In this document: positions 1-6,391 of the stretch, piece after piece | Layout: each line of letters begins with the position of its first letter | Position numbering within the stretch: position 1 is the first letter of the stretch | Origin: a virus | Virus record (IMG/VR): IMGVR_UViG_3300033064_001904 | Coordinates: 1 to 49,518 of that record | Length of the DNA stretch: 49,518 nt | Direction: 5' to 3' (one strand) | Position numbers and translations under genes: made by a program | The notes under the pieces: model-generated | The model's input: only the letters and a program-made list of their open reading frames with translations | What the model was told of the DNA's origin: nothing | Database searches by the model: none

Positions 1-107
1 CGCTGCTTGGGACGCTGCTTGGGACGCTGCTTGGGACGCTACTCGGGACGCTGCTCGGGACGCTGCTCTGAATGCTGCTCGGGACGCTGCTCTGGATGCT
101 GAGGAAA
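1..107 (+). repeat. 12-bp coding tandem repeat, left-end part
   Basis: Tandem units of about 12 bp (consensus TGGGACGCTGCT, alternating with CGGGACGCTGCT) run from base 1 to about 107, with degenerate units at the right edge. The same array ends the window at about 49345-49492. Sequence variation between units is mostly in the first codon (TGG, CGG, CTG) and the second codon (GAC, AAT, GAT). Confidence 0.9.
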
Positions 108-265
108 TACTCGTATCAGAAAAGATTAAAGATAAGTATCCTAATGGCGCCTTCCAACAATTATTCAAACTTTGGGAAATGGGTCTTTATCCTGTAGGCG
201 TATTAAAGAATAAGAAGTTTGTTATTTATGTCCCTGCTTGTTCACAGGAATTTCCATTCAAATAA
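1..265 (+). CDS. C-terminal part of a WDAA/RDAA-repeat protein (continues from the window end)
   Basis: Reading from base 2, the first ~107 bases encode eight 4-residue units of the form W/R/L-D/N-A-A. A unique 50-odd-residue tail follows and ends in TAA at 263-265. The tail (KDKYPNGAFQQLFKLWEMGL, then a V-rich end) looks like a small folded domain. The N-terminal part of the same protein is at 49129-49518, which also ends in the repeat, so this is one gene split by the break in a circular or permuted map. The last codon overlaps the next start (TAATG). Function unknown; similar Trp/Asp/Ala-rich repeats occur in phage hypothetical proteins as far as I recall. Confidence 0.8.
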   Translation, partial: AAWDAAWDAAWDATRDAARDAALNAARDAALDAEEILVSEKIKDKYPNGAFQQLFKLWEMGLYPVGVLKNKKFVIYVPACSQEFPFK

Positions 266-699
266 TGCACGAAATTGAATGTCTCCAATGTGGCAAGGAA
301 GTTGAAGTGACTCGCAAAGTAAGAAAGTTCTGTGGTATTAGCTGTGCAAACAAATGGAAAGCTCCAAGTATGAAGAAAGGAATATGGAAACAGTGTAAAT
401 GTGGTAAGTGGTTTTACAGAATGCAATCACAAGCAAAGACAGCTAAGCATTGTTCTAACAGGTGCAAGGCTCTTGCGAAGAGAAGGAGATTGAAGAGTTG
501 CTGGAAGTGCAATACAAGATACCTAAGAACCAAAGAATACTTTTACAAGAACAGATCAAGCTGTGATGGGTTACAAGGTATATGCAAAACTTGTGATAAA
601 ATACGGAGGCGCAAATCTGTTTATGCACCCAGTCTCCCATCTGATCTGATAGACGCAAGAGAAGGATTGCTTATTACTTATGTTCCCACTCCAGTATGA
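265..699 (+). CDS. multi-zinc-finger (treble-clef-like) protein
   Basis: 144 aa. I chose ATG 265 because it overlaps the upstream stop as TAATG. At least three Cys clusters are visible: CLQCGK followed by FCGISC (about residues 5-28), CKCGKWF followed by HCSNRC (about 45-70), and CWKCNTRY followed by CKTCDKIRRR (about 80-115). The FCGISCANKWK and HCSNRCKALAK patterns resemble treble-clef fingers found in HNH-associated or DNA-binding phage proteins. It is strongly basic between the clusters, so nucleic-acid binding is likely. This is the first gene after the WDAA-repeat gene and overlaps the next start by ATGA. Confidence 0.75.
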   Translation: MHEIECLQCGKEVEVTRKVRKFCGISCANKWKAPSMKKGIWKQCKCGKWFYRMQSQAKTAKHCSNRCKALAKRRRLKSCWKCNTRYLRTKEYFYKNRSSCDGLQGICKTCDKIRRRKSVYAPSLPSDLIDAREGLLITYVPTPV

Positions 700-839
700 A
701 TCAAGAACAAGCACAGGAAATTCTCACAGAACTCCTTGAGAGAATCTGTCCGAAGGGCGAAAAAACCTTAACACGGGGAGAAGCCCTTGTAGCCTTAGCA
801 CTTTATCTTATTGAACTTTTCCCCCCTTCACATGACTGA
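696..839 (+). CDS. small hypothetical protein
   Basis: 47 aa, start ATGA-coupled to the stop of the preceding gene. Sequence starts MNQEQAQEILTELLERIC and is predicted helical, with a hydrophobic C-terminal half (ALVALALYLIELF). Its end overlaps the next start by 8 nt, and its Pro-Pro codons are the C tract that precedes that next start. Function unknown. Confidence 0.6.
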   Translation: MNQEQAQEILTELLERICPKGEKTLTRGEALVALALYLIELFPPSHD

Positions 840-1128
840 CCAACAAACCATAGAGAGATTAGCGGCTTTTATGGGGTGGGAGAATGCCCCATCAGATGAG
901 TGGAGAATGTCCGATGGAATGGAGTTTATGTGCATGAAGAATGAATGGAACCCCCTTAAAGATTGGAACCACACCCACCAAGTACTTGATAAGGTGATGG
1001 AGGATCCCAAATTACATACTAAGTTTGCAATTCAATTCCACACAATAAATAGCTGTATGAACTACATGAAAGCCTCCCAAGTGACACTAATGGACACTCT
1101 CGTTTCTGTTCTCCCCCCCTCCACATGA
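832..1128 (+). CDS. phage ABA sandwich domain protein (paralogue 1)
   Basis: 98 aa. ATG 832 is preceded at 5 nt by a six-C tract (821-826). The core IERLAAFMGW, then WNPLKDWNHTHQVLDKVMED, matches the widespread phage family I know as the phage ABA sandwich domain. A paralogue lies at 8614-8997 with the same MGW, NWNPLKDWNH and ALVSVLPP motifs. Role unknown; such proteins are typical of early/accessory blocks. It overlaps the next gene by ATGA. Confidence 0.7.
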   Translation: MTDQQTIERLAAFMGWENAPSDEWRMSDGMEFMCMKNEWNPLKDWNHTHQVLDKVMEDPKLHTKFAIQFHTINSCMNYMKASQVTLMDTLVSVLPPST

Positions 1129-1730
1129 AGAGTGATCTAACACCAAAGGCGATTGAAGAAATGATTGAGAAGGTGAAGGTTCTTCAAAAAAAACTTCCAC
1201 ATCTCACGGGTGTCCACGAAATATTCTCGGCTTTTCTCCAACTCTCAGAAGAGAACAAAAATCTTAGAGAGATAATAGATCAAGCTCCTGATAACTGGTG
1301 GAAAGGTTATGACAAACTGTCTTGTGAGAACAAGGAACTCAAAGAGGAGAACAAGCTCCTAAAAGCAACTGCAAACTACAAAATGATCTCTGAGCAACAG
1401 AAGAGAATAGAGAAATTGAATAACGACATCCAATCACTCCGTCCTCAAAATAGACGATTACAGGATGCTGCTGTTGCAACTGCAAAAGAGAACAAGGAAC
1501 TCAGATTGTTGTGTAAACAGAGCCATGAAGAGAAACCTCTTACCGCATCAGAAATAAGTCAGAGTCAGAAATTTTCTCGTTCTATATTGAAAGAACTAAA
1601 AATCATGGAAAAAGAGCGTAACGAAGCAAGAGAAGCTTTACTCTCACTGGAACCGCAGGAATGTAAATGCGGAGCAATGAAAGGACAATTGCATAGTAAT
1701 GGTTGTGTATTTATGGCACTAACCCCCTAA
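1125..1730 (+). CDS. coiled-coil protein with C-terminal zinc knuckle
   Basis: 201 aa, ATGA overlap with the preceding gene, start preceded by a seven-C tract. Most of the chain is predicted coiled coil (EENKNLREI, KELKEENKLLKA, EQQKRIEKLNNDI). Near the end comes KERNEAREALLSLEPQ and then a CKC-x6-8-H-x3-C knuckle (CKCGAMKGQLHSNGC). The same KRIEELE, ERNEARE and knuckle modules recur in other combinations at 1736, 2785, 3717, 4142 and 5636. Probably a structural or adaptor protein that may bind nucleic acid; function unknown. Confidence 0.75.
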   Translation: MKSDLTPKAIEEMIEKVKVLQKKLPHLTGVHEIFSAFLQLSEENKNLREIIDQAPDNWWKGYDKLSCENKELKEENKLLKATANYKMISEQQKRIEKLNNDIQSLRPQNRRLQDAAVATAKENKELRLLCKQSHEEKPLTASEISQSQKFSRSILKELKIMEKERNEAREALLSLEPQECKCGAMKGQLHSNGCVFMALTP

Positions 1731-1735
1731 CCCCT

Positions 1736-2029
1736 ATGAGAACAGAAGATACAGTACAGGCTATGGAGAAGGTGAAAGACATACTCTATTTCAATAAGTT
1801 CCTTAACGATAATAAAGCAAAACATATAGGGGAGAGAGAAGATTTGTACAGAAGGATTGCTGATCGCGCTCCTGATGTAGCCCAACTCTGCGACCATCAA
1901 CAAAAGAGAATTGAGGAGTTGGAGGAGGCTATGCGGAACTATCAAAAAACTAATCCTAGCAACAGATGGATTGATGAAGCCCTCACCGACAAACCACCTT
2001 CCCCCCCTCCCCCCACTAACAATGAGTGA
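1736..2029 (+). CDS. tagged coiled-coil early protein
   Basis: 97 aa. ATG 1736 follows the upstream stop by 5 nt within CCCCCTAACCCCTATG. It begins with the shared tag MRTEDTVQAMEK, then an acidic/basic helix, RAPDVAQLCDHQQKRIEELE (coiled coil), and a proline-rich tail PPSPPPPTNNE. The tail is encoded by the C-rich tract that precedes the next gene, overlapped by 8 nt. Member of the mosaic paralogous family of this region; function unknown. Confidence 0.7.
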   Translation: MRTEDTVQAMEKVKDILYFNKFLNDNKAKHIGEREDLYRRIADRAPDVAQLCDHQQKRIEELEEAMRNYQKTNPSNRWIDEALTDKPPSPPPPTNNE

Positions 2030-2561
2030 AGAAACAATAAAAGTTTGTCACAGATGCGGAACACCGCTTGTATGGACGTTCGCCTTCATGGGTGCTGAAT
2101 ACTACTGCATTGGTTGCGGAGGAAATTATGGGATGCTCGGTGCAGGTAGAAATGAAGAAGAGACACCCGAATTAAAAAAGCAATTTCTCTCCGTGAAAAT
2201 AAAATGGGGACAAGTAGCAAAACATTTGCAATCGGGTGGAGGATGGAAAACAGACTGTGAGAAATGCAAGCCTATGGTTAGAGGGAATGAACACTATACC
2301 CATCTAACGGATGAGGAGATCAAAAAACATGAATGGGCTATGAAGAGACTAGAAGCAATGTTACTTCCTGAATATCAAAATACCCCCTCCCCCCCACTAA
2401 CAATGAGTGAAACAATGACACGCTATGGATACTGGCTTACGGCAAATGAAGATGATCTCCGTGAACAATGGGATTCCATGAAGGAGGTTGAACAACACGA
2501 GATGGGTGAAACTTTTGAAAACTATTGCCAGCTACAATATACCGATGGATATGGTCTATAA
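2022..2561 (+). CDS. zinc-ribbon protein fused in frame to a duplicated small module
   Basis: 179 aa open frame. The N-terminal part (about residues 1-127) has CHRCGTPLVW and YYCIGCGG (a four-Cys zinc ribbon) and CEKCKPMV. At residue ~124 the frame runs through the same C-rich start cassette seen before other genes (TPSPPLTMSE). It then enters a second module (MSETMTRYGYW to TDGYGL), which exists as a separate 52-aa gene at 3305-3463. So this is either a genuine fusion or two proteins, with an internal start at 2403. ATG 2022 is preceded by C7 and C6 tracts. Function unknown. Confidence 0.65.
   Translation: MSEETIKVCHRCGTPLVWTFAFMGAEYYCIGCGGNYGMLGAGRNEEETPELKKQFLSVKIKWGQVAKHLQSGGGWKTDCEKCKPMVRGNEHYTHLTDEEIKKHEWAMKRLEAMLLPEYQNTPSPPLTMSETMTRYGYWLTANEDDLREQWDSMKEVEQHEMGETFENYCQLQYTDGYGL
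2403..2561 (+). repeat. direct duplication, copy 1 (159 bp)
   Basis: This 159-bp segment is almost identical to 3305-3463, with only a few substitutions near the start and end. Both encode MTRY(G/E)YWLTANEDDLREQ and onward to TDGYGL. In this copy the preceding gene has no stop before it, so the module is read through. Recent duplication of a whole small gene together with part of its start region. Confidence 0.9.
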
Positions 2562-2624
2562 TCCCCCTCCCCCCACTTACGAAGATGAGTCTAATTAGAC
2601 CAATACTGTACCTATTTTATACCT

Positions 2625-2795
2625 ATGAAAAAACAAGACACAACATCGGCTATGGAGAAGTATTTGCTAACAAGGCTCAAGACAAAGCCTAAGACTGGAT
2701 ATGTCTATATTACACCACACGAAACTTGTATTTGTCATTGTCCTTGGCTTGGGAAGTGTAAATGTTTCTTTTCCCGAATGTACTATGACCACTAA
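2625..2795 (+). CDS. tagged Cys-rich microprotein
   Basis: 56 aa, too short for many gene finders. It begins MKKQDTTSAMEKYLL, a variant of the shared early tag (EDTAQAMEK), which supports this frame and start. The C-terminal half has CICHCPW and GKCKCFFS, a possible zinc site. A C-rich start cassette at 2563-2587 leads instead to an ATG at 2585 in another frame (35 codons). That frame may be a remnant or an alternative product. Ends overlapping the next gene start. Confidence 0.5.
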   Translation: MKKQDTTSAMEKYLLTRLKTKPKTGYVYITPHETCICHCPWLGKCKCFFSRMYYDH

Positions 2796-3312
2796 ACCAA
2801 CACCACAGGAGACTATGGAGCATGGACAATTAAAAAATGGTACCCAACCGAGTCAGGCTTCCCACATGACCGAGGCAGGTAAAGGGGAGGGTAAAACCTC
2901 CCCCAAAATGCCAAAAGAAGTTATCTTGTGCAATGATTCTGTTTGTGATGGGGCATATTTGGTTAAAGTCTGCGAATCCCAACAGAAGAGGATAGAGGAG
3001 TTGGAGGCACACCAAACAGAAATTGATTTTATGCTGAAAGATGTTGGTGGAACGCAAAAAGTTCTGGCTATGCGTAAAGCATTTCCCGATGAGCACAGGA
3101 CACGTACCGAAATGGTTATACGTCACGAAGTAGAATTGAAAAGGATGGAAAAGCAATGCAACGAAGCCAGAGAGGCATGTAGGAAGCTGAGAGGATTATT
3201 GTTAGATATGAAAAGCCACCCATGCAATTTCTGTAATAATAAAGGAGAATCCCATTCCACACTCTGCCCTATTAGTAAAGCCCTAGCCTCTACCCCTAAT
3301 TTCAATGACTGA
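2785..3312 (+). CDS. tagged coiled-coil protein with C-terminal zinc knuckle
   Basis: 175 aa. I prefer ATG 2785 over upstream in-frame starts because the protein then begins MTTKPTPQETMEHG, matching the tag family, and TTTTCCCG lies just upstream. Modules in order: tag; charged linker; CESQQKRIEELE coiled coil (about residues 70-82); MEKQCNEAREACRKLRGLL helix; zinc knuckle CNFCNNKGESHSTLC (about 150-164). Related to the proteins at 1125 and 3717 but with the modules in another order. Function unknown. Confidence 0.7.
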   Translation: MTTKPTPQETMEHGQLKNGTQPSQASHMTEAGKGEGKTSPKMPKEVILCNDSVCDGAYLVKVCESQQKRIEELEAHQTEIDFMLKDVGGTQKVLAMRKAFPDEHRTRTEMVIRHEVELKRMEKQCNEAREACRKLRGLLLDMKSHPCNFCNNKGESHSTLCPISKALASTPNFND

Positions 3313-3463
3313 AACAATGACACGCTATGAATACTGGCTTACGGCAAATGAAGATGATCTCCGTGAACAATGGGATTCCATGAAGGAGGTTGAACAACAC
3401 GAGATGGGTGAAACTTTTGAAAACTATTGCCAGCTACAATATACTGATGGATATGGACTTTAA
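3305..3463 (+). CDS. duplicated small acidic protein
   Basis: 52 aa, MTETMTRYEYWLTANEDDLR and onward. The start overlaps the previous stop by 8 nt. It is the stand-alone copy of the module fused at the end of the 2022-2561 frame. Acidic and aromatic, probably helical. Function unknown; near-identity of the copies supports that it is translated. Confidence 0.65.
   Translation: MTETMTRYEYWLTANEDDLREQWDSMKEVEQHEMGETFENYCQLQYTDGYGL
3305..3463 (+). repeat. direct duplication, copy 2 (159 bp)
   Basis: Second copy of the segment at 2403-2561; see that entry. The stretch between the copies (2562-3304) holds two other small genes, so the duplication is dispersed, not tandem. Confidence 0.9.
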
Positions 3464-3492
3464 TCCCCCTAACCCCCCTCCCACTCCTCTAT

Positions 3493-3702
3493 ATGACTCC
3501 ACTACGATGCAAATTAGGCTTTCACAAATGGAGAATGCGAGCAGGATCTAGCCATAGGGCGATATTTATTTGTATGAAAGAAGGCTGTGATGCTGCTGAA
3601 TCGTTTGATGGATTGGAACATAGGAAATTTTCCCAACAGGACATAAAATTGCCATTCAATAAAGATGCACAATTTATAGATTTTTCCTCACAATGGCTTT
3701 AA
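3493..3702 (+). CDS. DUF1660-like small zinc protein
   Basis: 69 aa, MTPLRCKLGFHKWRM then FICMKEGCDAAESF. The C-x3-G-x-H-x-W motif followed by a C-x4-C pair is what I associate with the small phage family DUF1660 (zinc binding). It starts after a long C-rich stretch (3466-3488). Role unknown in the family. Confidence 0.6.
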   Translation: MTPLRCKLGFHKWRMRAGSSHRAIFICMKEGCDAAESFDGLEHRKFSQQDIKLPFNKDAQFIDFSSQWL

Positions 3703-3716
3703 TCCCAACCTCCTAA

Positions 3717-4145
3717 ATGGTAAATGATAAGAAAGAAACAATGGCAGAGAAGTTGATACCGAAGGGGACAAAATCTGCTTGGCATAGATTAAAAGGTTCA
3801 TCATATTGCCAGTTCTGCCATGCAAATTCACAAGGATTTCATTCAGAAAAATGCCCTGTTAGTATTGTTCTTAATGAATATAAGGAATTAGAAGAAGCGG
3901 CAGAGGAGAGCGATGCACAAAATGGAATAATTGATACCTTAAACAAAGTAATTGAATTTACAGAGCAAGAACGCAACGAAGCTAGAATAGAAGTCAAACG
4001 ATACCGAGAAGCATTGGAGTATTATGCAAACAAAGATAATTGGAAGACTGAAAATGTAGACACAGAAGATGATAGTTTCAGTTTTACTTGGATTGAGGGA
4101 AATCATACATACGCAGAAGCAGCACTTTTACCCCTAACCTTATGA
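3717..4145 (+). CDS. mosaic protein: N-terminal zinc knuckle, coiled coil, C-terminal phage-conserved tail
   Basis: 142 aa. Starts MVNDKKETMAEKL (tag-like). It then has a knuckle CQFCHANSQGFHSEKC at about residues 31-46, so the module that is C-terminal in the 1125 and 2785 genes is here N-terminal. A coiled coil with QERNEARIEVKRYREALEYY (about 82-101) follows, then an acidic end (NKDNWKTENV). The YREALEYYA..NW ending is common in phage small proteins. Function unknown. Stop overlaps the next start (TTATGA). Confidence 0.7.
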   Translation: MVNDKKETMAEKLIPKGTKSAWHRLKGSSYCQFCHANSQGFHSEKCPVSIVLNEYKELEEAAEESDAQNGIIDTLNKVIEFTEQERNEARIEVKRYREALEYYANKDNWKTENVDTEDDSFSFTWIEGNHTYAEAALLPLTL

Positions 4146-4456
4146 CAACAGAAGATACAGCACAGGCTATGGAGAAGGCACGGAAGTTTAGGAAAAGGCA
4201 CGATATTAAGATGTCTTTCTGGGGCACAGAAACTCCAAGGGCAAGATGGATGGTAGAAATAGTGGAGATACTAGACTCCTACGAATCCCTTTATGCTGAG
4301 AACAAGAGATACCGAGAGGCTTTGGAGACTATTAAATTTGGAGCTGGCGAACAGACCGAGGATGAGGCAGATTATGAAGAATTTGAAACATATTACAATG
4401 CACTTGCTAGATGCTACTCAATATCACAACAAGCCCTTCATCCCCCAACCCAATGA
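4142..4456 (+). CDS. tagged coiled-coil early protein
   Basis: 104 aa. Begins with the archetypal tag MTTEDTAQAMEK, then a basic stretch, SYESLYAENKRYREALETI (coiled coil), an acidic segment, and the ending SISQQALHPPTQ. The same ENKRYREALE and QQAL modules appear in the 5636 gene. ATG is preceded by TACCCCTAACCTT. Function unknown. Confidence 0.7.
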   Translation: MTTEDTAQAMEKARKFRKRHDIKMSFWGTETPRARWMVEIVEILDSYESLYAENKRYREALETIKFGAGEQTEDEADYEEFETYYNALARCYSISQQALHPPTQ

Positions 4457-4695
4457 GTGATACACCTACACCACAGGCAGAGGAGAAGTGTGAATGCTAT
4501 TACGGTGTTGCTCCGCATACACACGACTTGAGTAGAACAGGCTCCTTTATTGGGAGCACTGTCCTGAAACCAAAAATAGAATATCCTCCAAACTTCCATG
4601 AAGACCCCGAATGTGAAGGATGTGGAACATATATATGCACACATTGTTTGCAAATGTCAGATGGTTCTACCCCTCCCCCCACTAACAATGAGTGA
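4453..4695 (+). CDS. tagged zinc-binding early protein
   Basis: 80 aa. ATG 4453 follows ATCCCCCAACCCA. Tag variant MSDTPTPQAEEK, then CECYYGVAPHTHD and a second cluster CEGCGTYICTHC, which together suggest one or two zinc sites. Ends in the same TPPPTNNE tail as the 1736 gene, because its end overlaps another copy of the C-rich start cassette. Function unknown. Confidence 0.65.
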   Translation: MSDTPTPQAEEKCECYYGVAPHTHDLSRTGSFIGSTVLKPKIEYPPNFHEDPECEGCGTYICTHCLQMSDGSTPPPTNNE

Positions 4696-4879
4696 ACCCA
4701 TGAATAAGAAAGTACCAACGGCAGAGGAGACTATGGAGAATAATGAGATTAAACAAATTTATTTGGACACAAAAAGTGGATTTGATTTCTTCCTCTCGCC
4801 AAGTGAGCAAATGGATTTTTGGGCTACCTTTGGGCAGAATGTTTATTCTAAATTTCTTTCCGATCCCCCCTCCCCCTAA
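4688..4879 (+). CDS. tagged small early protein
   Basis: 63 aa, MSEPMNKKVPTAEETMENNE then a hydrophobic/aromatic half (FDFFLSPSEQMDFWATFGQ). Start preceded by CCCC-T-CCCCCC-ACTAACA-ATG (cassette copy 4). Ends DPPSP because of the next C tract. Function unknown. Confidence 0.6.
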   Translation: MSEPMNKKVPTAEETMENNEIKQIYLDTKSGFDFFLSPSEQMDFWATFGQNVYSKFLSDPPSP

Positions 4880-4884
4880 CCTCT

Positions 4885-5220
4885 ATGACAACAGAAGATA
4901 CAGCACAGGCTGAGAATAAAATTATTCGTAATGGAAAAGTCGCAGTCGCTATATCTCCTGGCTTTGGCTCAGGATGGACAACATGGAATGATGAAATATC
5001 CCCATTCGAACCGAAGATTATTAGTATGATAGAAGAGGGAAGGAAATCAGAAATCACACAAGAATGGTGCAAGCAACATTTAGGAATAAGCGATGTTTAT
5101 TGTAGTGGCGTGGACGACATTAAAGTTGTTTGGGTTCCTATAGGAATATCCTTTTCTATAAATGAATATGATGGAAGTGAATCTCTTCATCAATCTGATG
5201 AATTGAAGTTCACCGCATAA
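4885..5220 (+). CDS. conserved phage protein with GFGSGWTTWN motif
   Basis: 111 aa. Tag MTTEDTAQAENK is joined to KVAVAISPGFGSGWTTWND, ISMIEEGRKSEIT, VYCSGVDDIKVVWVPIG and INEYDGSESL. From memory, the part after the tag matches a conserved ~95-residue phage hypothetical family that normally starts directly at the KVAV strand. If so, the tag was added upstream of an existing domain. Function of the family is unknown to me. Start preceded by C6 and C5 tracts. Confidence 0.75.
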   Translation: MTTEDTAQAENKIIRNGKVAVAISPGFGSGWTTWNDEISPFEPKIISMIEEGRKSEITQEWCKQHLGISDVYCSGVDDIKVVWVPIGISFSINEYDGSESLHQSDELKFTA

Positions 5221-5247
5221 CCCCCTAACCCTCTACCTATTACCTGT

Positions 5248-5394
5248 ATGAGAACCAACCCTACCGCCAAGGCTTCGGCAGATAGAAACCATCTTGAGCT
5301 AATGTACGAATTACAGGAGTTCTTCCACCATCCTTTGTATGGCGATGACGAAGAAGAGGATATTGAAAAGATGCTAAAGATTCTTAACCCCTAA
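5248..5394 (+). CDS. small acidic helical protein
   Basis: 48 aa, MRTNPTAKASADRNHLELMY then an acidic DDEEEDIEKMLKIL end. The N-terminus is a loose version of the early tag. It ends LNP followed by TAA inside the C-rich start region of the next gene. Start preceded by CCCCCTAACCC. Function unknown. Confidence 0.55.
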   Translation: MRTNPTAKASADRNHLELMYELQEFFHHPLYGDDEEEDIEKMLKILNP

Positions 5395-5400
5395 CCCCCT

Positions 5401-5646
5401 ATGACCAAAGAAGATACAGCACAGGCTATGGAGCCAAAATATGGAGAGATTAAAATTCTCACATACTATGGCAAAGATTGGAAAGAGATATGGAGATGCA
5501 ACAACAAGGGGGAAAAAATAGAATTATTGTTTGAAACTGATGATAGAGAGAAGGATTATTCAGATGTAAAAGAAATGGACATTGTTGAAGAGATGCCTTG
5601 GTCAGAGTTTTGTAACAAATACCGCAATTCTAAATATGCAATCTAA
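5401..5646 (+). CDS. tagged small early protein
   Basis: 81 aa, tag MTKEDTAQAMEPK then a beta-rich domain (GEIKILTYYGKDWKEIWRC, KIELLFETDD) and an acidic helix. Start ATG 5401 lies in CCCCTAACCCCCTATG. The domain after the tag is not recognised. Confidence 0.65.
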   Translation: MTKEDTAQAMEPKYGEIKILTYYGKDWKEIWRCNNKGEKIELLFETDDREKDYSDVKEMDIVEEMPWSEFCNKYRNSKYAI

Positions 5647-5980
5647 CCCCACCCCACAGGCTAAAGATACTAACCCCAAAGATAGTTCACAAGAAGATAC
5701 AACATTGGCTACGGAGAAGGTGAGAGAAATTGCAAAAGAGCTAGTCAAATATGTAGACGAACATCCTGACCATACTTTTATTCTATGGAGAGAAAGAATA
5801 AGGTCTGTAGCCCAACTCTGCGAATCCCTCTACGAAGAGAACAAGAGATACCGAGAGGCTTTGGAGAAGTACAGTTCTCACGAAGAACATTGTTCGTTTG
5901 GATCTCCTAATAGAAAAACAGGTGGAACCCGTGAATGTGATTGTTTCCTAAAGATAGCCCAACAAGCCCTAACCCCCTAA
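5636..5980 (+). CDS. tagged coiled-coil early protein with Cys end
   Basis: 114 aa, ATG 5636 overlaps the previous gene. It contains two tag-like segments in series (SNPTPQAKDT and QEDTTLATEKVREI), then SVAQLCESLYEENKRYREAL (coiled coil), then a Cys/His-containing segment EEHCSFGS..ECDCFLK, ending IAQQALTP. It combines modules seen separately in the 1736, 4142 and 4453 genes, good evidence of recombination among these paralogues. Function unknown. Confidence 0.65.
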   Translation: MQSNPTPQAKDTNPKDSSQEDTTLATEKVREIAKELVKYVDEHPDHTFILWRERIRSVAQLCESLYEENKRYREALEKYSSHEEHCSFGSPNRKTGGTRECDCFLKIAQQALTP

Positions 5981-5990
5981 CCCTCTATCT

Positions 5991-6278
5991 ATGACCACTA
6001 AGAAAACTCTACACGGCTGGGATAAAGATCACTGGCAGTACCACTGTATGGGTTGCAAGGATCCTCATCCCAGTTACTGGAAGACTGTAATTGAATCTAA
6101 AGAATGGGATAAGTGGTACAAAGAACAAATGAAACGAATGGGGGAATGTGAATGCTTTGATGGCGAAGGGAAGGAATGTAAATGCGAGACTTTTGATATT
6201 GATGAATCTATGGCTTGTAATGCCATTTCTCCTGACCACTTTGCTGCATTCTGTAAATTTGTTAAATCTCTTCCATGA
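5991..6278 (+). CDS. Cys-rich small protein
   Basis: 95 aa. MTTKKTLHGWDKDHWQYHC, then CMGCKDPHP and CECFDGEGKECKCETF clusters, and an aromatic C-terminal helix (DHFAAFCKFVKSL). Likely zinc binding. Start preceded by CCCCCTAACCCTCTATCT. Stop overlaps the next start. Confidence 0.6.
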   Translation: MTTKKTLHGWDKDHWQYHCMGCKDPHPSYWKTVIESKEWDKWYKEQMKRMGECECFDGEGKECKCETFDIDESMACNAISPDHFAAFCKFVKSLP

Positions 6279-6391
6279 CTGAAGAAGTTAAATCAATATT
6301 GTGGCTTATGCTCATTATGTGTGGTGGGTGCTTACTAGCGGTATTGTCTCTTACAGTTGTTAATTTTATTGGTTTCCCTGTTTGTATATGA
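6275..6391 (+). CDS. small single-pass membrane protein
   Basis: 38 aa. MTEEVKS followed by one hydrophobic helix (ILWLMLIMCGGCLLAVLSL). ATG 6275 overlaps the stop of the previous gene and its TGA overlaps the next ATG (ATGA). The tight coupling on both sides supports translation. Function unknown. Confidence 0.55.
   Translation: MTEEVKSILWLMLIMCGGCLLAVLSLTVVNFIGFPVCI

Noticed and set aside
2585-2692. 35-codon frame starting at the third copy of the C-rich start cassette
   Set aside because: The frame lacks the shared tag, whereas the overlapping frame from 2625 has it; kept only as a possible remnant.
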